Assembly (NCBI GenBank): GCA_029168955.1
Contig: JAPDOI010000155.1
Coordinates: 496,001-560,000 of the forward strand
Source of the DNA: Aplectana chamaeleonis
Taxonomy: Eukaryota > Nematoda > Chromadorea > Rhabditida > Cosmocercidae
Direction of reading: 5' to 3'
Length of the DNA stretch: 64,000 nucleotides
Of the stretch, positions 42,516 to 53,976 are shown one piece after another. A program made the position numbers and the translations under genes. The notes below the pieces were generated by a model. It was not told the DNA's origin. It searched no databases and saw nothing but the letters and a program-made list of their open reading frames with translations. The stretch's first letter is position 1; each line of letters starts with the position of its first letter.

Positions 42516-44249
42516 TAGAGAATTGAACTTTACGGGTGGTCCCCAGATCATTTGCCCATTCCCACCTCAGCGCTGAATCACAATGCGGCGCGGTCGACGC
42601 CATGCGATGCTATACCACGCGGTAAGTCATTCATAGGCATTCATGAGCCACTTACCTGAAATCTGCCAGGCTAAGAAAGGATTATCTTCAGAATTTTTCT
42701 TTATGCATGGCGACAAATCACATAGATTACTGGAACATTTCACAAAGTCCGTCAACATCAAGGCTGAGGCGCGCGTAGCTTCATGTATATGCGAAGCGTC
42801 GGCTCGCGGCTTGCTCGGACTTCTGCGTCCAAGTCTTTTTTCACGGTTCTCATCTTCAGTGTATTAGTGCTGTTAAGTACTGTTTCATCATGCGACATGT
42901 GATAGTCATGCTGGGACCACTTGGCCTTTTCTCCCAGCACGATTATCACGTGTCGCATGATGCAACAGCCGTAGTCCAAAATTGCGGACCGGAATTCGGC
43001 TCCGAAAGCGATGGTAATTCAAATCTATCACACATCTGTCGATATCAAGCCTCATGCGGCTTGTCGCATAGGCGTCGCGACCGCTCGCGCGGACTTTTGG
43101 GTTGAAAATGAAGCTTTTTTTCGTCTTCAGTCCTTAAGGGCACAGGACACCCAAAAAATTAATTTTCAGATTTGATGCTTGTCTTGGAGAGAGTCACACG
43201 CTGATCACAGTGGTATCTCTGAAATCGTCCAAGACCCCCTATGAACAGAGTTATGGCTCCCTAAAAATGCCTATATTTTGAGGGTGAAAAATTGGTGGAC
43301 GAGTTGTCTCATGCCTGTATTTCTCTTCAATCGTAATCGTTACGCGAAAGCAAGCCAGGATAAGGAGATAGTCCGGCAATGGACTGAAGAACAGAGACTT
43401 GTGGGAATTCACCCATCCATATAGCCGCTATCGAGTTCGAAAATCAGGAAGGGGGTCGGGCCTGTGGTGGTGAGCGAAGGGGGTCGGGCTCGTGGTGGTC
43501 GCTTATATCTCGCTTATTTGGAGGAATTGAGACCTCGCATTTGGCACGTGTTATACAGGAGGGGTCTTCTACACAATTACACGAAAATCTCAAAAATCAT
43601 ATCTGAGGGTGTACTGTGCCTTTAACCTATTCAAATCGCCGCAGTGAAACGCGATGCGGTCAAAATTATGCAACAAAGCTTTGCGCGGTCACTCTTCTTC
43701 ATCGCGTTTTGCAATTGCTACGTCCTGTGATTCGAATCTTTCACTCATCTGTCAATATCAAGACTGCGGCGCACGCGGCTTATCGCGCACGCGACGCGAC
43801 CGCTCGCTCGGAGTTGCGCGTACGGCTACTGGCGTAATCATTTATTTATTCAAACAATCAAAAAAACGGGAATAGTCGAAGTACGTTCTTGAACGAGTTC
43901 TCATCAAAATCAAAGACGCCGTCACTACTTGCTGGCGACATCGTTCTTTGAGAGGAGCGCCTCTCAGGCGGCGTCACGGGTGCGACCGTCGCCGTAGCAG
44001 AGCGCACACGGCACGCACTACAACTGATAGCATTGTTCACGAACTGCCAAATGCCCGCCTTTGCGGGCAAGTTGACTTGGATGTACCTGTAGACGACCTA
44101 AAACATTTCTCTCTGAAACAGAGCTGCGCCGCGTTGCGCTCGACCGTGAATTGAGGCTCAAAGTGGAAGAAAAATGGATAAAAATTATTCGCTTCAAAGC
44201 CAGAGGTCAGCGCGAGCAGTCTCGTCGCGTGTGCGATAAGTAGCGTGCT
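42516..44249. other. Spacer of the inverted duplication
   Basis: Holds three diverged copies of a GC-rich block at about 42750-42830, 43030-43100 and 43740-43830 (TATCAAG, GCGGCTT-TCGC, CGACCGCTCGC), a hairpin at 42885-42963, and a fragment related to 40600-40945. No gene recognised. Confidence 0.45.
42885..42963. repeat. Hairpin, about 32 bp imperfect arms
   Basis: CATCATGCGACATGTGATAG pairs with its complement near 42944-42962. Similar GATAATCGTGCTG hairpin sequence occurs inside family A copy 2 (about 58556-58640). Confidence 0.8.
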
Positions 44250-45647
44250 GCCCTTGAATTCGATGCGTTGGTATTCAGTAAGTAGACCAACTTTGGAATT
44301 GCTTCCTGTTGAACCTGTCTGTAGTCGCTGATGAGCTAGGAACCATCCATTCCGTTGAATCACCTTCTAGCCTATCCCCCCTACCTGTTGATGACACGGA
44401 CACCTTCCGTGTGATTACTTCAGCCTCACGTTTCTCTTTCTGTTGTTTCTTCTCTCTTTTTACTGTTTCAACCCACGCTCTTATCATCTTCCGGGTGGAA
44501 CTCTACCAATGAATCGATCCATTTCGCGTGCACTTCGCTCATTGAGCGAGACAGGCAAGACAGTGTGCCTTCAAAAGTGGGGGCGTGCAGGGCGCGGAGA
44601 GGCCGGGAGGCAGAGACCCAGAGCAAGGGACCAACTATAAATAACTCTTTTATGTCTGAGAAACAGAAGAATTTGTCCCAACTCGAGCAAACAGCACACC
44701 ATTGGAAAGCCTTTACCACCACCATTCTAAAATTCGGGAAGCGGCTGACCGTGGGTCACCGGGCATCGAATAAAAAATAGAAGTTTTCATTAATTACTAC
44801 ACGGTTTTGAGTTTAAAGAGAGTAAATGGCAAAAAAATTGAGGTGGTTATCCAAACTATCTATCATGTACAGCGATGGGTGCTATGTGGGAAGGGGGGCA
44901 CTATGGCGCGATGGAGTTGGCCACGCCCATTTTACTGTGCCGCACTCAATTTGAGCACCTACTCGGGGTTTCCCTCCCCTGCCAAAATCAGGAAAGTCAT
45001 TGCAGCACGGAAAAATGGGCGTGGCCAAGTGCGATACAACAGTGCCCCCCCCCTTCCCACATAGCACCCAGCGATGAGGTGCGAATATTACCATCCCCTT
45101 AGAGGGAGTGCGGCGCTCCTTGGAAGGGATGCAGCCAAAGATCACTCATTTATAGTCGCTGCGAACCTTTTTTCGCGGGCTAAATTTTCTCCAAGTTTTC
45201 CACCATGGATGGATTCAGACACAGCTGATGAAAAACATTGCTACTCCCTGTAAATCTAAGCAAGAGGAGGCTTGTGACTGTATAAATAGTTAAATATTCG
45301 GGTTTAGAAATCCAAAAAACCGAAATTTCGCAGAAAAATTCCGTCAGCCGCAGAGTTTATAAAACTGTTTTCTATCACGTTAGCAGTGTTGAGGTGGACC
45401 TGGCATTACGTCAAATAACCACAAAAACCTTGAATTTTCCTTTCACCTCTATTGATTGTGTTAGCCCTATAAGCCTTGTTTGACCGTGAGACATGCGAGA
45501 GTTCAAAAGAAAGAGCTCTCGATGCTGATTCGATATATGTCTTTTATTGCTCGAATGGAACACTGGGCCGAGTTATGACGAAAAGTCGCAAAAGTCGCGA
45601 GTTCGCGACTTTTGCAGTTTTCTGAGAAAATTAGTGCGGGTATTGTA
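44250..45647 (-). repeat. Right arm of the 4.4 kb inverted duplication
   Basis: Reverse complement of 41197-42515, interrupted by the MITE at 44878-45068. Ends TTAGTGCGGGTATTGTA. Confidence 0.88.
44878..45068. mobile_element. 191 bp MITE with 8 bp TSD CAGCGATG
   Basis: TIRs GGTGCTATGTGGGAAGG and near complement. CAGCGATG is at 44870-44877 and again at 45069-45076. The other arm of the inverted duplication has a single CAGCGATG (as CATCGCTG near 41741-41748) and no insert, a direct occupied/empty comparison. The interior contains ACTATGGCGCGATGGAGTTG and GGGCGTGGCCAAGTGCGAT as in repeat block D. The 8 bp TSD is typical of hAT-type MITEs. Confidence 0.9.
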
Positions 45648-45857
45648 TTTGCTGGCTTGTTGTTGCCAGTGTCTGGGAGATGTGGGTGCAATACCTGTTC
45701 TGAGGGAATAGGCACTTAGAGTAGAAGGTCGCCTTACCTCCCCTAAAAGGCTTTTTTTTATTTTCACTCTATCTGGGAGATGGCGAAACGCACGTCCCTA
45801 CGATACCTTTGAAATCGCACTCGACTCCCTACGAACAGAGTTATCTCAGACTCTGCG

Positions 45858-45975
45858 GGGGGGCAAGCGCCGGACAATAGAGCCCGTTTTCGATTTGGGG
45901 GAGCGACAGCGCAGGCCTCCCCCGAGGGGGGCTTCAGGGGAGGCCCCTGCTCTCCTCCGGCGCTTGCCCCCCCGA
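45858..45975. repeat. GC-rich inverted repeat
   Basis: GGGGGGCAAGCGCCGG at 45859 pairs with CCGGCGCTTGCCCCCC ending about 45972. A third partial copy (GGGGGGCAAGCGCCGG) is at about 46515. The interior also has CCCCCGAGGGGGGC. Confidence 0.78.
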
Positions 45976-46189
45976 GAGGAAGAGAGGGAAAAGATGGGAA
46001 GAAGTCGTAGAAGGTAGTTTACGACAATAGAGGCCAGAGAAGGCATTTATCACGTGCTCGAGCGGTATAAAGGCGCCTCACCTCATGGAGAGCGCCATTC
46101 GCCCCAACAGGGCCGGCCCTGGACGGCGACTTCGAGTCACTGTCAGAAAGGGATATTTTTGGAGGGAAGCGGAGACGCTTTCCGGGGGG

Positions 46190-46260
46190 GGAGGGTGACG
46201 TCACTGCTCCGGTGTCGTGACGTCACTGCTCCGGAGCCGTGACGTCATGGCTCCGGGGCA
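46190..46260. repeat. 22 bp tandem repeat x3, each with TGACGTCA
   Basis: The palindrome TGACGTCA occurs at 46196, 46218 and 46240 with CTCCGG between. TGACGTCA is the full consensus CRE bound by CREB/ATF bZIP proteins. Whether it works here is unknown. Confidence 0.85.
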
Positions 46261-46261
46261 G

Positions 46262-46468
46262 TGATGGGGGGGCTTCAAGGCAGTGACAGGGGGGCTTCAA
46301 GGCAGTCACAGGGGGGCTTCAGGGCAGTCACAGGGGGCTTCAGGGCAGTCACAGGGGAGCTTCAGGGCAGTCACAGGGGGCTTCAGGGCAGTCACAGGGG
46401 GCTTCAGGGCAGTCACAGGGGGGCTTCAGGGCAGTCACAGGGGGGCTTCAGGGCAGTCACAGGGGGGC
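46262..46468. repeat. 21-23 bp G-rich minisatellite, about 9 units
   Basis: Unit GGCAGTCACAGGGGGGCTTC with A/G variation. It follows the TGACGTCA array with about the same period and is open in two frames as Gly/Gln/Ser-rich peptides, which I regard as spurious. Confidence 0.9.
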
Positions 46469-46599
46469 TCCGATCAAGCCAAATTGTCACTCCGGCGGTA
46501 GCCCCCCCGATTGGGGGGGCAAGCGCCGGTGCCCGGAGGGTTGCCCCCCTGAAGAGCTGCGCTAGCCCCCTCCAGTGTATGAGATGATCACTCAAAACT

Positions 46600-48700
46600 G
46601 CCTAAATTTGAATGGCGAAAGTATGGTGGACAAGTTGTCCGAGGCCCGTCTTTCCCATCATTCGAAACTGATGCACGGCATTAGATTAAAATTCGAAAGT
46701 TCAGGGTTCATTGGAGCACTGGGGTTGAAAGAATGAACGAAAACGAGCCCGAAAGAGCTCCATACGGCTCCGAAGTCCGCTCGCACTAGCCCTTCCGCTC
46801 GCGGTCGAGTTTTCCGAGGAACAGTTTAGTCCGATTCCATTAGCATTGGAGCGCGAGCGCGGCTGAGTTTTAGCATTGGGGCGCATTTGGGCACTCTGTC
46901 TAGTTCAGGCCCATGCCCGCGCAACTCATCCACCGTTGAAATGTGGCTTTCAAGAAGAAGAGCTGATTTTGGATATTTCGCAGCGTTTTTCATGATTCTT
47001 TCTTCACTGGTGAAACAGTCAGACTCTAAACCTTCGTTTTCTGGTAGAATCTCGAAAGTGATTTTCATCGTGGACACTGCCTTTAAGCTAATCATTGTTG
47101 AGTTCTAGAGGTCGTCAAAGATGGGGGCTTTCTGAAGTGGTTTCTTGCAGCGGGCGATTTAGGGTGACCCTTCGTTGGTATGCAGCTTGTTGAGAGAATT
47201 GGGTGCTCGCCCCGGACAGGTGTTATACAGGGAGGGTCTACTACACCATTATGAAATCGGTCTTCGCACGGTCTTGAGGAGGTGAAGATGACGAGGCGTG
47301 GCGGAGGGCGAGATGACAAACGGAGAGGGGAAGTGGATCTTCGCACCATCAACTTCATATCGTTGGCAAACCACTCGCTTACGTGAGGGAGGGACAGAGT
47401 GGTGTTACACAGAGGGTGTAGGTACGGCTCCTTGGTCTGGTCGTTTCTTCCACGTAGCCGTATTAAATTAAAATAAGCGCTATTCGTTTCTCCACGTCTT
47501 TCGCCTTGGTCTCTGGAACCGTATCATTCATTTTCCATTCAGATCCCTAGAACCCCCCTCCCCAACTAGCTCTGCACCAAAACATGAGATTCTAAAGTCG
47601 ACGAAACAGCCTATTATCCAACGAAAAAAACGCTCTTAAAGGCAGGGTCCGAGCGGAATTTCGATTTTGAGATTTCTCGCTAAATCGGTGCTCTTGCTAC
47701 GGGTAGTCCCAAGGAACATGCGAAAACTGCATAAAAACCGGTCTTCTTCAAGTTATCCCAGCCACTTCCGTTAGCCGATGATCCAGAAAAGTCAGAATAG
47801 TGTGGCCATCGTCCATATTTTAGCGGTTGTCCACGCATTCTATAAAAGTGCCGTGAAATTATCTGTCATTCCAGCCATGATTATCATGCTGTGAATACCG
47901 TAATCACTGACTTTAAGGCTGTTTTCTCCAGAACTAAGGACTCAGAGTTCGAGAAACGTTCAGCCGATTTTCAGTAGGCCAGCCCAATCTATTTAACCCA
48001 AATTTCGGTAGTGTCAAAATTTGACCGGACCTTGCCTTTAAGTCGAAACTGATGATATTGATCACACTGAAAAGCGTCATTTGTCTAAGCCGATCAGTTA
48101 CTCCTGTCTCAGGAAGAGAAGGCCCACTCTTGTCAACAAATGTGGTTTCCGATCATTTCGCGAGGGTCCTGTCAGCATGTGCATGTGTGTGTTATGTGAG
48201 GTAGGAGACCTCCGATTTTCTTCGAAAAACTCGGGATCCAATCTATTCGTGAACGCCGCATATGGAAAAGTGGCGAAGCAATTCGGTTTCGATTAAGTGT
48301 GAAAGAAGTGTCAAGTCCGCGTCGACATCGAGATTGTTGCAAGCAGCATTGGGATACAGGAAAACTGTCCTTCGAAAAGAACTGTGACCTGAAATAATGG
48401 TGTTTCTCCCTCACTCCCAGCTAGGCGCCCGTGCATGGATCGGGATGAGCCTTGGCAATGTGAATCAGTGACACTGAGGTGTCCACGATATTGACCGCTC
48501 TGCTCTACACTCCGCCGAGCCTGAAAGAAAGGAGAAAAGTTATACATAGTTGTATAGTCCACAAATAGCGGTTTTCATTCAACAGAATCTTTTCAGAAAA
48601 ACAAAGGTCGAAAGAACTCGCCCTTTAAGAACATGAAGTTGTTTAGGTAAGTCTCAAGATTTTATAAAGTCACGAAGAAATATTGAATGCTAAAGCGAGA
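46600..48700. other. Interval without recognised gene
   Basis: An opening on the minus strand at 46826-47095 (VDELRGHGPELDRV) overlaps the repeat containing the GGTGGACGAGTTG motif and is not trusted. GTGTTATACAGG-GAGGGTCTNCTACAC recurs from 43550. Nothing else recognised. Confidence 0.3.
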
Positions 48701-48764
48701 CGTAGATAAATGAGTGTGCACGCTTTCGTTGATGTAGACACTATTTTGGAGCGGAATTTACTTA

Positions 48765-49990
48765 CTCAGGGAGTCGGGGGGTTAGATTCGGCCACGATAG
48801 GCTTTCTAATCGGGTACCTAGTCGAGCTGAAAGGGACTTTTGAAGCAGCACGTGCTGCTCCGAGGAGCGCGTGGCCTGTTCGAAAGGACTACGTGACGCA
48901 GAGAGACAAAACTTTTGCCGCACTCTATTTCCCACGCGGCAGCACGTGGCATGTTCGAAAAGACTACGTGGCGCAGAGAGACAAAACCCTTGCCGTACCC
49001 CCATTCCCCACGCGGCAGCACGTGGCCTGTTCGATAGCACTACGTGGCGCAGCGAGGCAAAACTTTTGCCGCACTCTATTTCCCACGCGGCAGCACGTGG
49101 CATGTTCGAAAAGACTACGTGGCGCAGAGAGACAAAACCCTTGCCGCACCCCCATTCCCCACGCGGCAGCACGTGGCCTGTTCGATAGCACTACGTGGCG
49201 CAGCGAGGCAAAACTTTTGCCGCACTCTATTTCCCACGCGGCAGCACGTGGCATGTTCGAAAAGGCTACGTGGCGCAGAGAGACGAAACCCTTGCCGCAC
49301 CCCCATTCTCCCCGCGCCAGCACGTGGCCTGTTCGATAGCACTACGTGGCGCAGCGAGGCAAAACTTTTGTCACACTCTATTTCCCACCCAGCAGCACGC
49401 GGTCTGTTCGATAGGACTACGTGGCGCTGGGGGCGGGCTTTCACCCTTTTGATGGGAGCGGGTCTCCCCCAACAAGGATACGGTCCAAGTGATGGCCCGC
49501 AGCGAGGGATCACCCCCACAGCTGTCCGCGACAGGGACATCACCCTCGCCTCGGTCGACAGCGAGGGACCTCCCCTCGCTGAGGGATGTGGGGGAGACCC
49601 CTTAACGGTTCAAAAATCGTCTAGAAAGTGATTTGTAGTCACCTTCCAGGAGAAGCCACGAGAGGCCGACTGCGTTCTCTATGGGATGAAGCTCCTTGTA
49701 TACGTGCTGTGCGGCTGATGTGCGCCGGGTCAATTCTGATGCGATGATGCGATAGATCAACGTGTCCAATCATGGGCATTGTGGCTCGTTCGTCGTCCAA
49801 ACTCATCGTAGTCGAATCAAAACCGTATCGTGGCCGAGTGAAACGGCTATGATTGGCGGCACGCTCTTCTCACTTGGACGACGATAAGGCCACGAGGCGC
49901 ACGGAAAGTGCGTGGCCGTATCGTCATCCAACCGCTTAGTAGTCGAATCGAACGCCTATCGTGGCCGAATAGGACCCCCGACTCTCTGAG
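48765..49990. mobile_element. 1226 bp TIR element carrying a 151 bp array (TA flanks)
   Basis: Left end CTCAGGGAGTCGGGGG and right end complementary to CTCAGAGAGTCGGGGG. Both arms continue with ATTCGGCCACGATAGG, about 55 bp in all. TA flanks both ends (48763-48764, 49991-49992). The interior is mostly tandem array plus GAGGGA-rich sequence. The CTCAG terminus resembles family A. Confidence 0.78.
48840..49430. repeat. 151 bp dimeric tandem repeat, about 4 units
   Basis: ATGTTCGAAA recurs at 48951, 49102 and 49253, a 151 bp period. Each period is two related halves of about 75 bp with GGCAGCACGTGGC and ACTACGTGGCGCAG. All frames on both strands are largely open because the unit lacks stops, and a 151 bp period (not a multiple of 3) rotates the frame, so coding is very unlikely. 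Confidence 0.92.
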
Positions 49991-49992
49991 TA

Positions 49993-52300
49993 GTTCCGTT
50001 GCTTGTGGGTATGGAGAAAGTGATGCAGACAGAGTGGAGGAGAAGGTAGGGAGAACAACATTTGTATGCGTACATCCACGTCATAGATTTGAATTTCGAT
50101 GAGAAATAGAGCTATTGAGTATGTTCCACTCTTGACTGTAACCGTGAGGGTGCCGTAACAATTTGACGAAACACAGGTCTGGAATATGTAAAATGATTTT
50201 CAGTTCACACAAGAGTGCTTGGTAATTGATTTTTTTTATTCTTTGAAAGTATGTTCAAAGAGTTCTGCTTGCCAGGGTTGAGCAGGTTTGCGACTTGGCG
50301 CAACCGGGGGTCGTAAAATTTTTGGAAAATTTCTGAAAAATGGAAATTTGGGGAGGGGGTCGTAAGAAATTTTGAGAAAAATAAATTGTCTCTAAACCAC
50401 TTGGTAAGCTATAATGAGGTAGTATTAGTCGCCCTCTAATAGTAAGATTGAGTTGTGTCTTCAGAGACCGTCATGAAATTCCACGTGGCGGTGGGTTGAC
50501 GATAGTTTGGGTGAAGTATCAGATTTCAGTCAAAACTTCTATTCGAAGGTTATTCGGTGTGGTGTATACTTATTCGGTGTCTATTAGTTGAGGTAGGATT
50601 GTAAAGATTTTGAACTTTTATCGAAATTTTGGTCAACAGGAGGGGGTCGTAGCTTTGCCGAAAACTGGAGCAATGGTTTGCTCAACCCTGCTATATACTT
50701 GGGCATTCATACAAACTCAATGTCCCTTTTGTCCTGAGGCGCTGTTGCACTCAAGGAGTCGGTGTGGATTTCACCTTATGCTTATGTGAAAGCTGCATGC
50801 GGCTAGCTTTATTCTGGTGCTTTGAAAAGAAGACTATTCACACAGAATCGCAATGGACAAAGAACTTCATTGAAATCCATTATGATAAACTGAGATGCTG
50901 AATGTTTCTGCCCTGAAAGCCGGGCGAATGGTATCTAGCTAAGCAGGGGGGTAGGCTTTGATAGATAAGTGGCGCCCACAACCTTAGAGGCACACAAAAT
51001 CTTTCGAAATCGAATCGATACCCAAAGAGAGGCAATTCACCCATGTGTGCATTGTAATACGCCTTTATTCGAAGCGAATATACAAGGTCTCGTGCGCTTC
51101 AATGGCACGCGTCGAAAATTTCGACCTCTCTGACTCTCTGGCGTACTGCGCTCGTCCTGTAGAGACGATTCCCGGAGAAAAGCATCAAGCACCCAAACAA
51201 CCATACACAATTTGTTCCGAAAAGAAGCTTACAAAAGACAGAGCAATAGATTGGAGTTGACGCCGAATACCTGCTTTCCACACCGCCTTTTAACGGGGTG
51301 CGACTTCAAGCCTGCCTGAGAAAGCATTCTTGGAACGTCTTCTTGGGAAAACAACTAGTGATTCTGTGGGCGATCAAAAATAACTTTGATTTTCTATAAC
51401 TGAATGCCACTAAATTTCTAACGGCATCTCATGAAGCTGAACATACATAATAACCATCTTGTATATTTGTTTAAAGGCAGCAGACACGCTCGAAGAAGTT
51501 GTTGAGATAACTACGCTACTTGGGTCGTATGGACCCTAGTGGAACGCTCACGCCGATGAAAGTGTCAAAAACGAGTGAAGACTACTAAATTTGAGTCGAA
51601 AATTTTTGTCAGCCTCGCCAATGAGCTTTTAAGCCCGCCCCCTCAATATACGAATACGGTCACTTCGGCTGGCTTTTGAAGCTTCCAACGAGGTGAGCGT
51701 TCTAGTACAGGCTGTGAGAGTCTATCGGCTTCGCTATACCAACCGTTTTATCGTTAATATTAGCTACTTCAACCGCTCGGGCAAAACTCGACCAATTTTA
51801 CCCCATAACAAAAACAGCCGGTACTCCTGTATTTGCATGCAGTTTTCGTCGGTTTTTTCGTTACTTTCCCATACTATTAGCTTCAAACCTTCGATTTACG
51901 ACATAAAATCTATACCATTCTCGAGCGTGTCTGCTGCCTTTATTTATGCAACCAACGATTGTGTCGTAACTGAGGTTTTATACATGAAAAATAGCAATGA
52001 GACAAGATCGAATTTATAGAAAAATATGGAATAGAAGAACAACAAACATGAACTTTGAAGGCAGGGTTAAAACCGCTTGCTTTGAAGACAGCGAGCACAT
52101 TTGCAGCATATCCTTTCCGTTAACAAAAACCAGAGACGCTCCTCAGATTAACCTCAAGGATGCACCGTATGGATCTGACAAAGATTCAAAAAAAGAAAGT
52201 ACTTTTATTTTCTAGGAAGCAGACGTACGGGAACAACTTTATTCTAAAAATAGAAGTGATAGGAAAATATACCAGTTAAGAAATGCAAGAGAAAATCCCG
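49993..52300. other. Interval without firm gene
   Basis: Openings at 51100-51260 (+, ARVENFDLSDSLAYC) and 51997-52215 (+) have mixed composition but no recognised domain, clear splice pair or promoter. The 50240-50680 part is G-rich on one strand with repeated GGGGGTCGTA. Confidence 0.3.
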
Positions 52301-52571
52301 AGAATCGCGCAAGCAGTTCCTAAGAATGCTTGACATTTTGTTAGCAAAAAATTTGTCGAATTTTCAGCAAGAGATGTCGATTATTCAATAAGCATTATGA
52401 GCACAGACAATTACAATAGCAACACATAGCTATGATCTTCTAACATAATAACTAGTGGTAACCGTAACAATAACAATACTGACATATTGCACTTTTGCAC
52501 ACGAGATCAACACCGGCTCAAGTCATATGAAGAGATCTAGGCCTTATGGGTCTTCTTTTGTGTCTTTGACT

Positions 52572-53117
52572 TCAACGCGGCTTTTTTGAAATGGTCTTCT
52601 TGGGCGATTTTGCAGATGCTGCCTTCGGCTTGGCGGCGGCCTTTTTGGGAAAATTTTGTGCCGATGGCAAATTATATACTTGTTTGAGTTCGGTCCTAAT
52701 CTCCGGCTCAGCAAGACAGAATATACTCGACGCAATAGTTCCAAAACATCTGCTTCAGGAGACCGGCACCGACTCCCCTCATCAGCAAAATACGCAAGAA
52801 GGAACTAATCATTCTTCCGTTATCACCGAGTGTTTATTACTCGGTGATGTACTTGAGGATGGCTTGCTGCGAAACTCTTTGCGATCGCCGTGGTATTCTT
52901 TTGAAGACTTCACCGTGTCTTCATACTTCGGGGGCCAGGGCACCACCTTGGCCTTCTTCTCGCCCTTGGGCCTCGCGGTCTCAGTGTTTGTTGTAATCGA
53001 TGCAATAGTCGGATCCGCTGGAGCAAAAGTACGAGTCGAAAGTGGAGCAGCAGTGTCGCCATCTTTGGTTGGAGTTGTTGCAGGAGGCAGTGCTGGATTG
53101 ACAATCACCGCAGACAT
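52572..53117 (-). pseudogene. Linker histone H1 pseudogene
   Basis: Starts MSAVIVNPALPPATTPT, then GEKKAKVVPWPPKYEDTVK, matching the basic tail and first helix of an H1 globular domain. A frameshift near 52875 leads to VSQQAILKYITE, two stops, then TLGDNGRM, FLRILLMRGVGAGLLKQ, the rest of the winged helix. A second frameshift near 52750 leads to the C-terminal tail SAQNFPKKAAAKPKAASAK and SPKKTISKKPR with a TGA. The LGDN insertion is, as I recall, characteristic of nematode H1. No introns are visible. H1 binds linker DNA, but this copy cannot make an intact protein. Confidence 0.82.
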
Positions 53118-53591
53118 CCTTACGAGAATAAGGGGTCGTCCTGCATTCGTACTAATTCTTAAAAACATTCGCCTGATTATCGAAAACTAGTTTCACCTGA
53201 AAAGCAGAAATATTCAAAGAATTGATCAGATGAATAAGATCAATGACCAATCATGCCATTTGAAATGACGTGCTGATGAAATGACAAGGTTTGAAATGAG
53301 GCCCAACCATGACTTCACACAATGTTCGAAGATGTTCTCTTCTATCTCAACAGAATCAATGTAGAGTGTACGTGCATATCTCAAAGACGGCTTTGTCATG
53401 GGCTACAAGCGACAGCAATTCATCGATCAATGGAAGCCGTATACTCATGGGCAACCATAAATGTGGAAAACCCCTTTGCTAACAGCCCACGAGGTGTGCT
53501 GGAGAATGCCGCGAGAATGCCGTGATATCCTCGCCCTATTGCTTCCCGCGCGAGCGGAACATAAATAGTCTGTGTAAATGATGGAGCCGTA

Positions 53592-53976
53592 CTCAGATAT
53601 TTGTGGGGAAGTTCACGAGGAAAATATACCTAAATTGGTCGTTATCACTCGCTCGATCGAGGGGAGAGGGGGGAGATTGCCCCTCTCCCCTCGAATGATA
53701 CAGAGCAATAAGGCATTCGAAACAGTGGAACCGGGGGAGAATAAGGGACGTTCGCTTCACCGTTGTTCCCATGACCTCCCCCGAGCATGATTAACGAGAA
53801 AACAAAGCCGCAGTGTATACGATGATGCAAACTGGCCAGCCTAGAGGTGGTCTCACGCTTCGCAAGTGAGATAACAAGCTTCTCTGTTACCTTTCTTCAA
53901 ATGTAACCTTTCGTCCCCAATTGTTTCGCGGGAAGTTCTGCTGTCGTTCTCGGGAACTTCCCCACGAATGTCTGAG
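53592..53976. mobile_element. 385 bp CTCAGA-terminated foldback element
   Basis: Left end CTCAGATATTTGTGGGGAAG, right end complementary to CTCAGACATTCGTGGGGAAG, followed on both sides by TTC. The outer bases are TA on the left and AA on the right, so a TSD is not confirmed. The terminus CTCAGACATTCG closely matches element B (CTCTGACATTCG). A second hairpin of CGAGGGGAGAGG type is at 53656-53695. Confidence 0.7.

Noticed and set aside
45858..45975. GC-rich inverted repeat as a CpG promoter
   Set aside because: No adjacent coding exon or TATA element; symmetry indicates a foldback repeat.
46262..46468. CRISPR-like regular repeats
   Set aside because: Unit is 21-23 bp with no distinct spacers; the DNA is eukaryotic satellite.
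46261..46587. Gly/Gln-rich open frame
   Set aside because: Produced by a 21-23 bp G-rich minisatellite.
46826..47095. 90-codon opening on the minus strand
   Set aside because: Overlaps the dispersed repeat with the GTGGACGAGTTG motif seen near 1125, 40770 and 43300; no domain and no splice support.
48710..49631. Overlapping open frames of 100-209 codons on both strands
   Set aside because: They lie in a 151 bp satellite that rotates the frame, open in nearly all frames, which is not coding behaviour.
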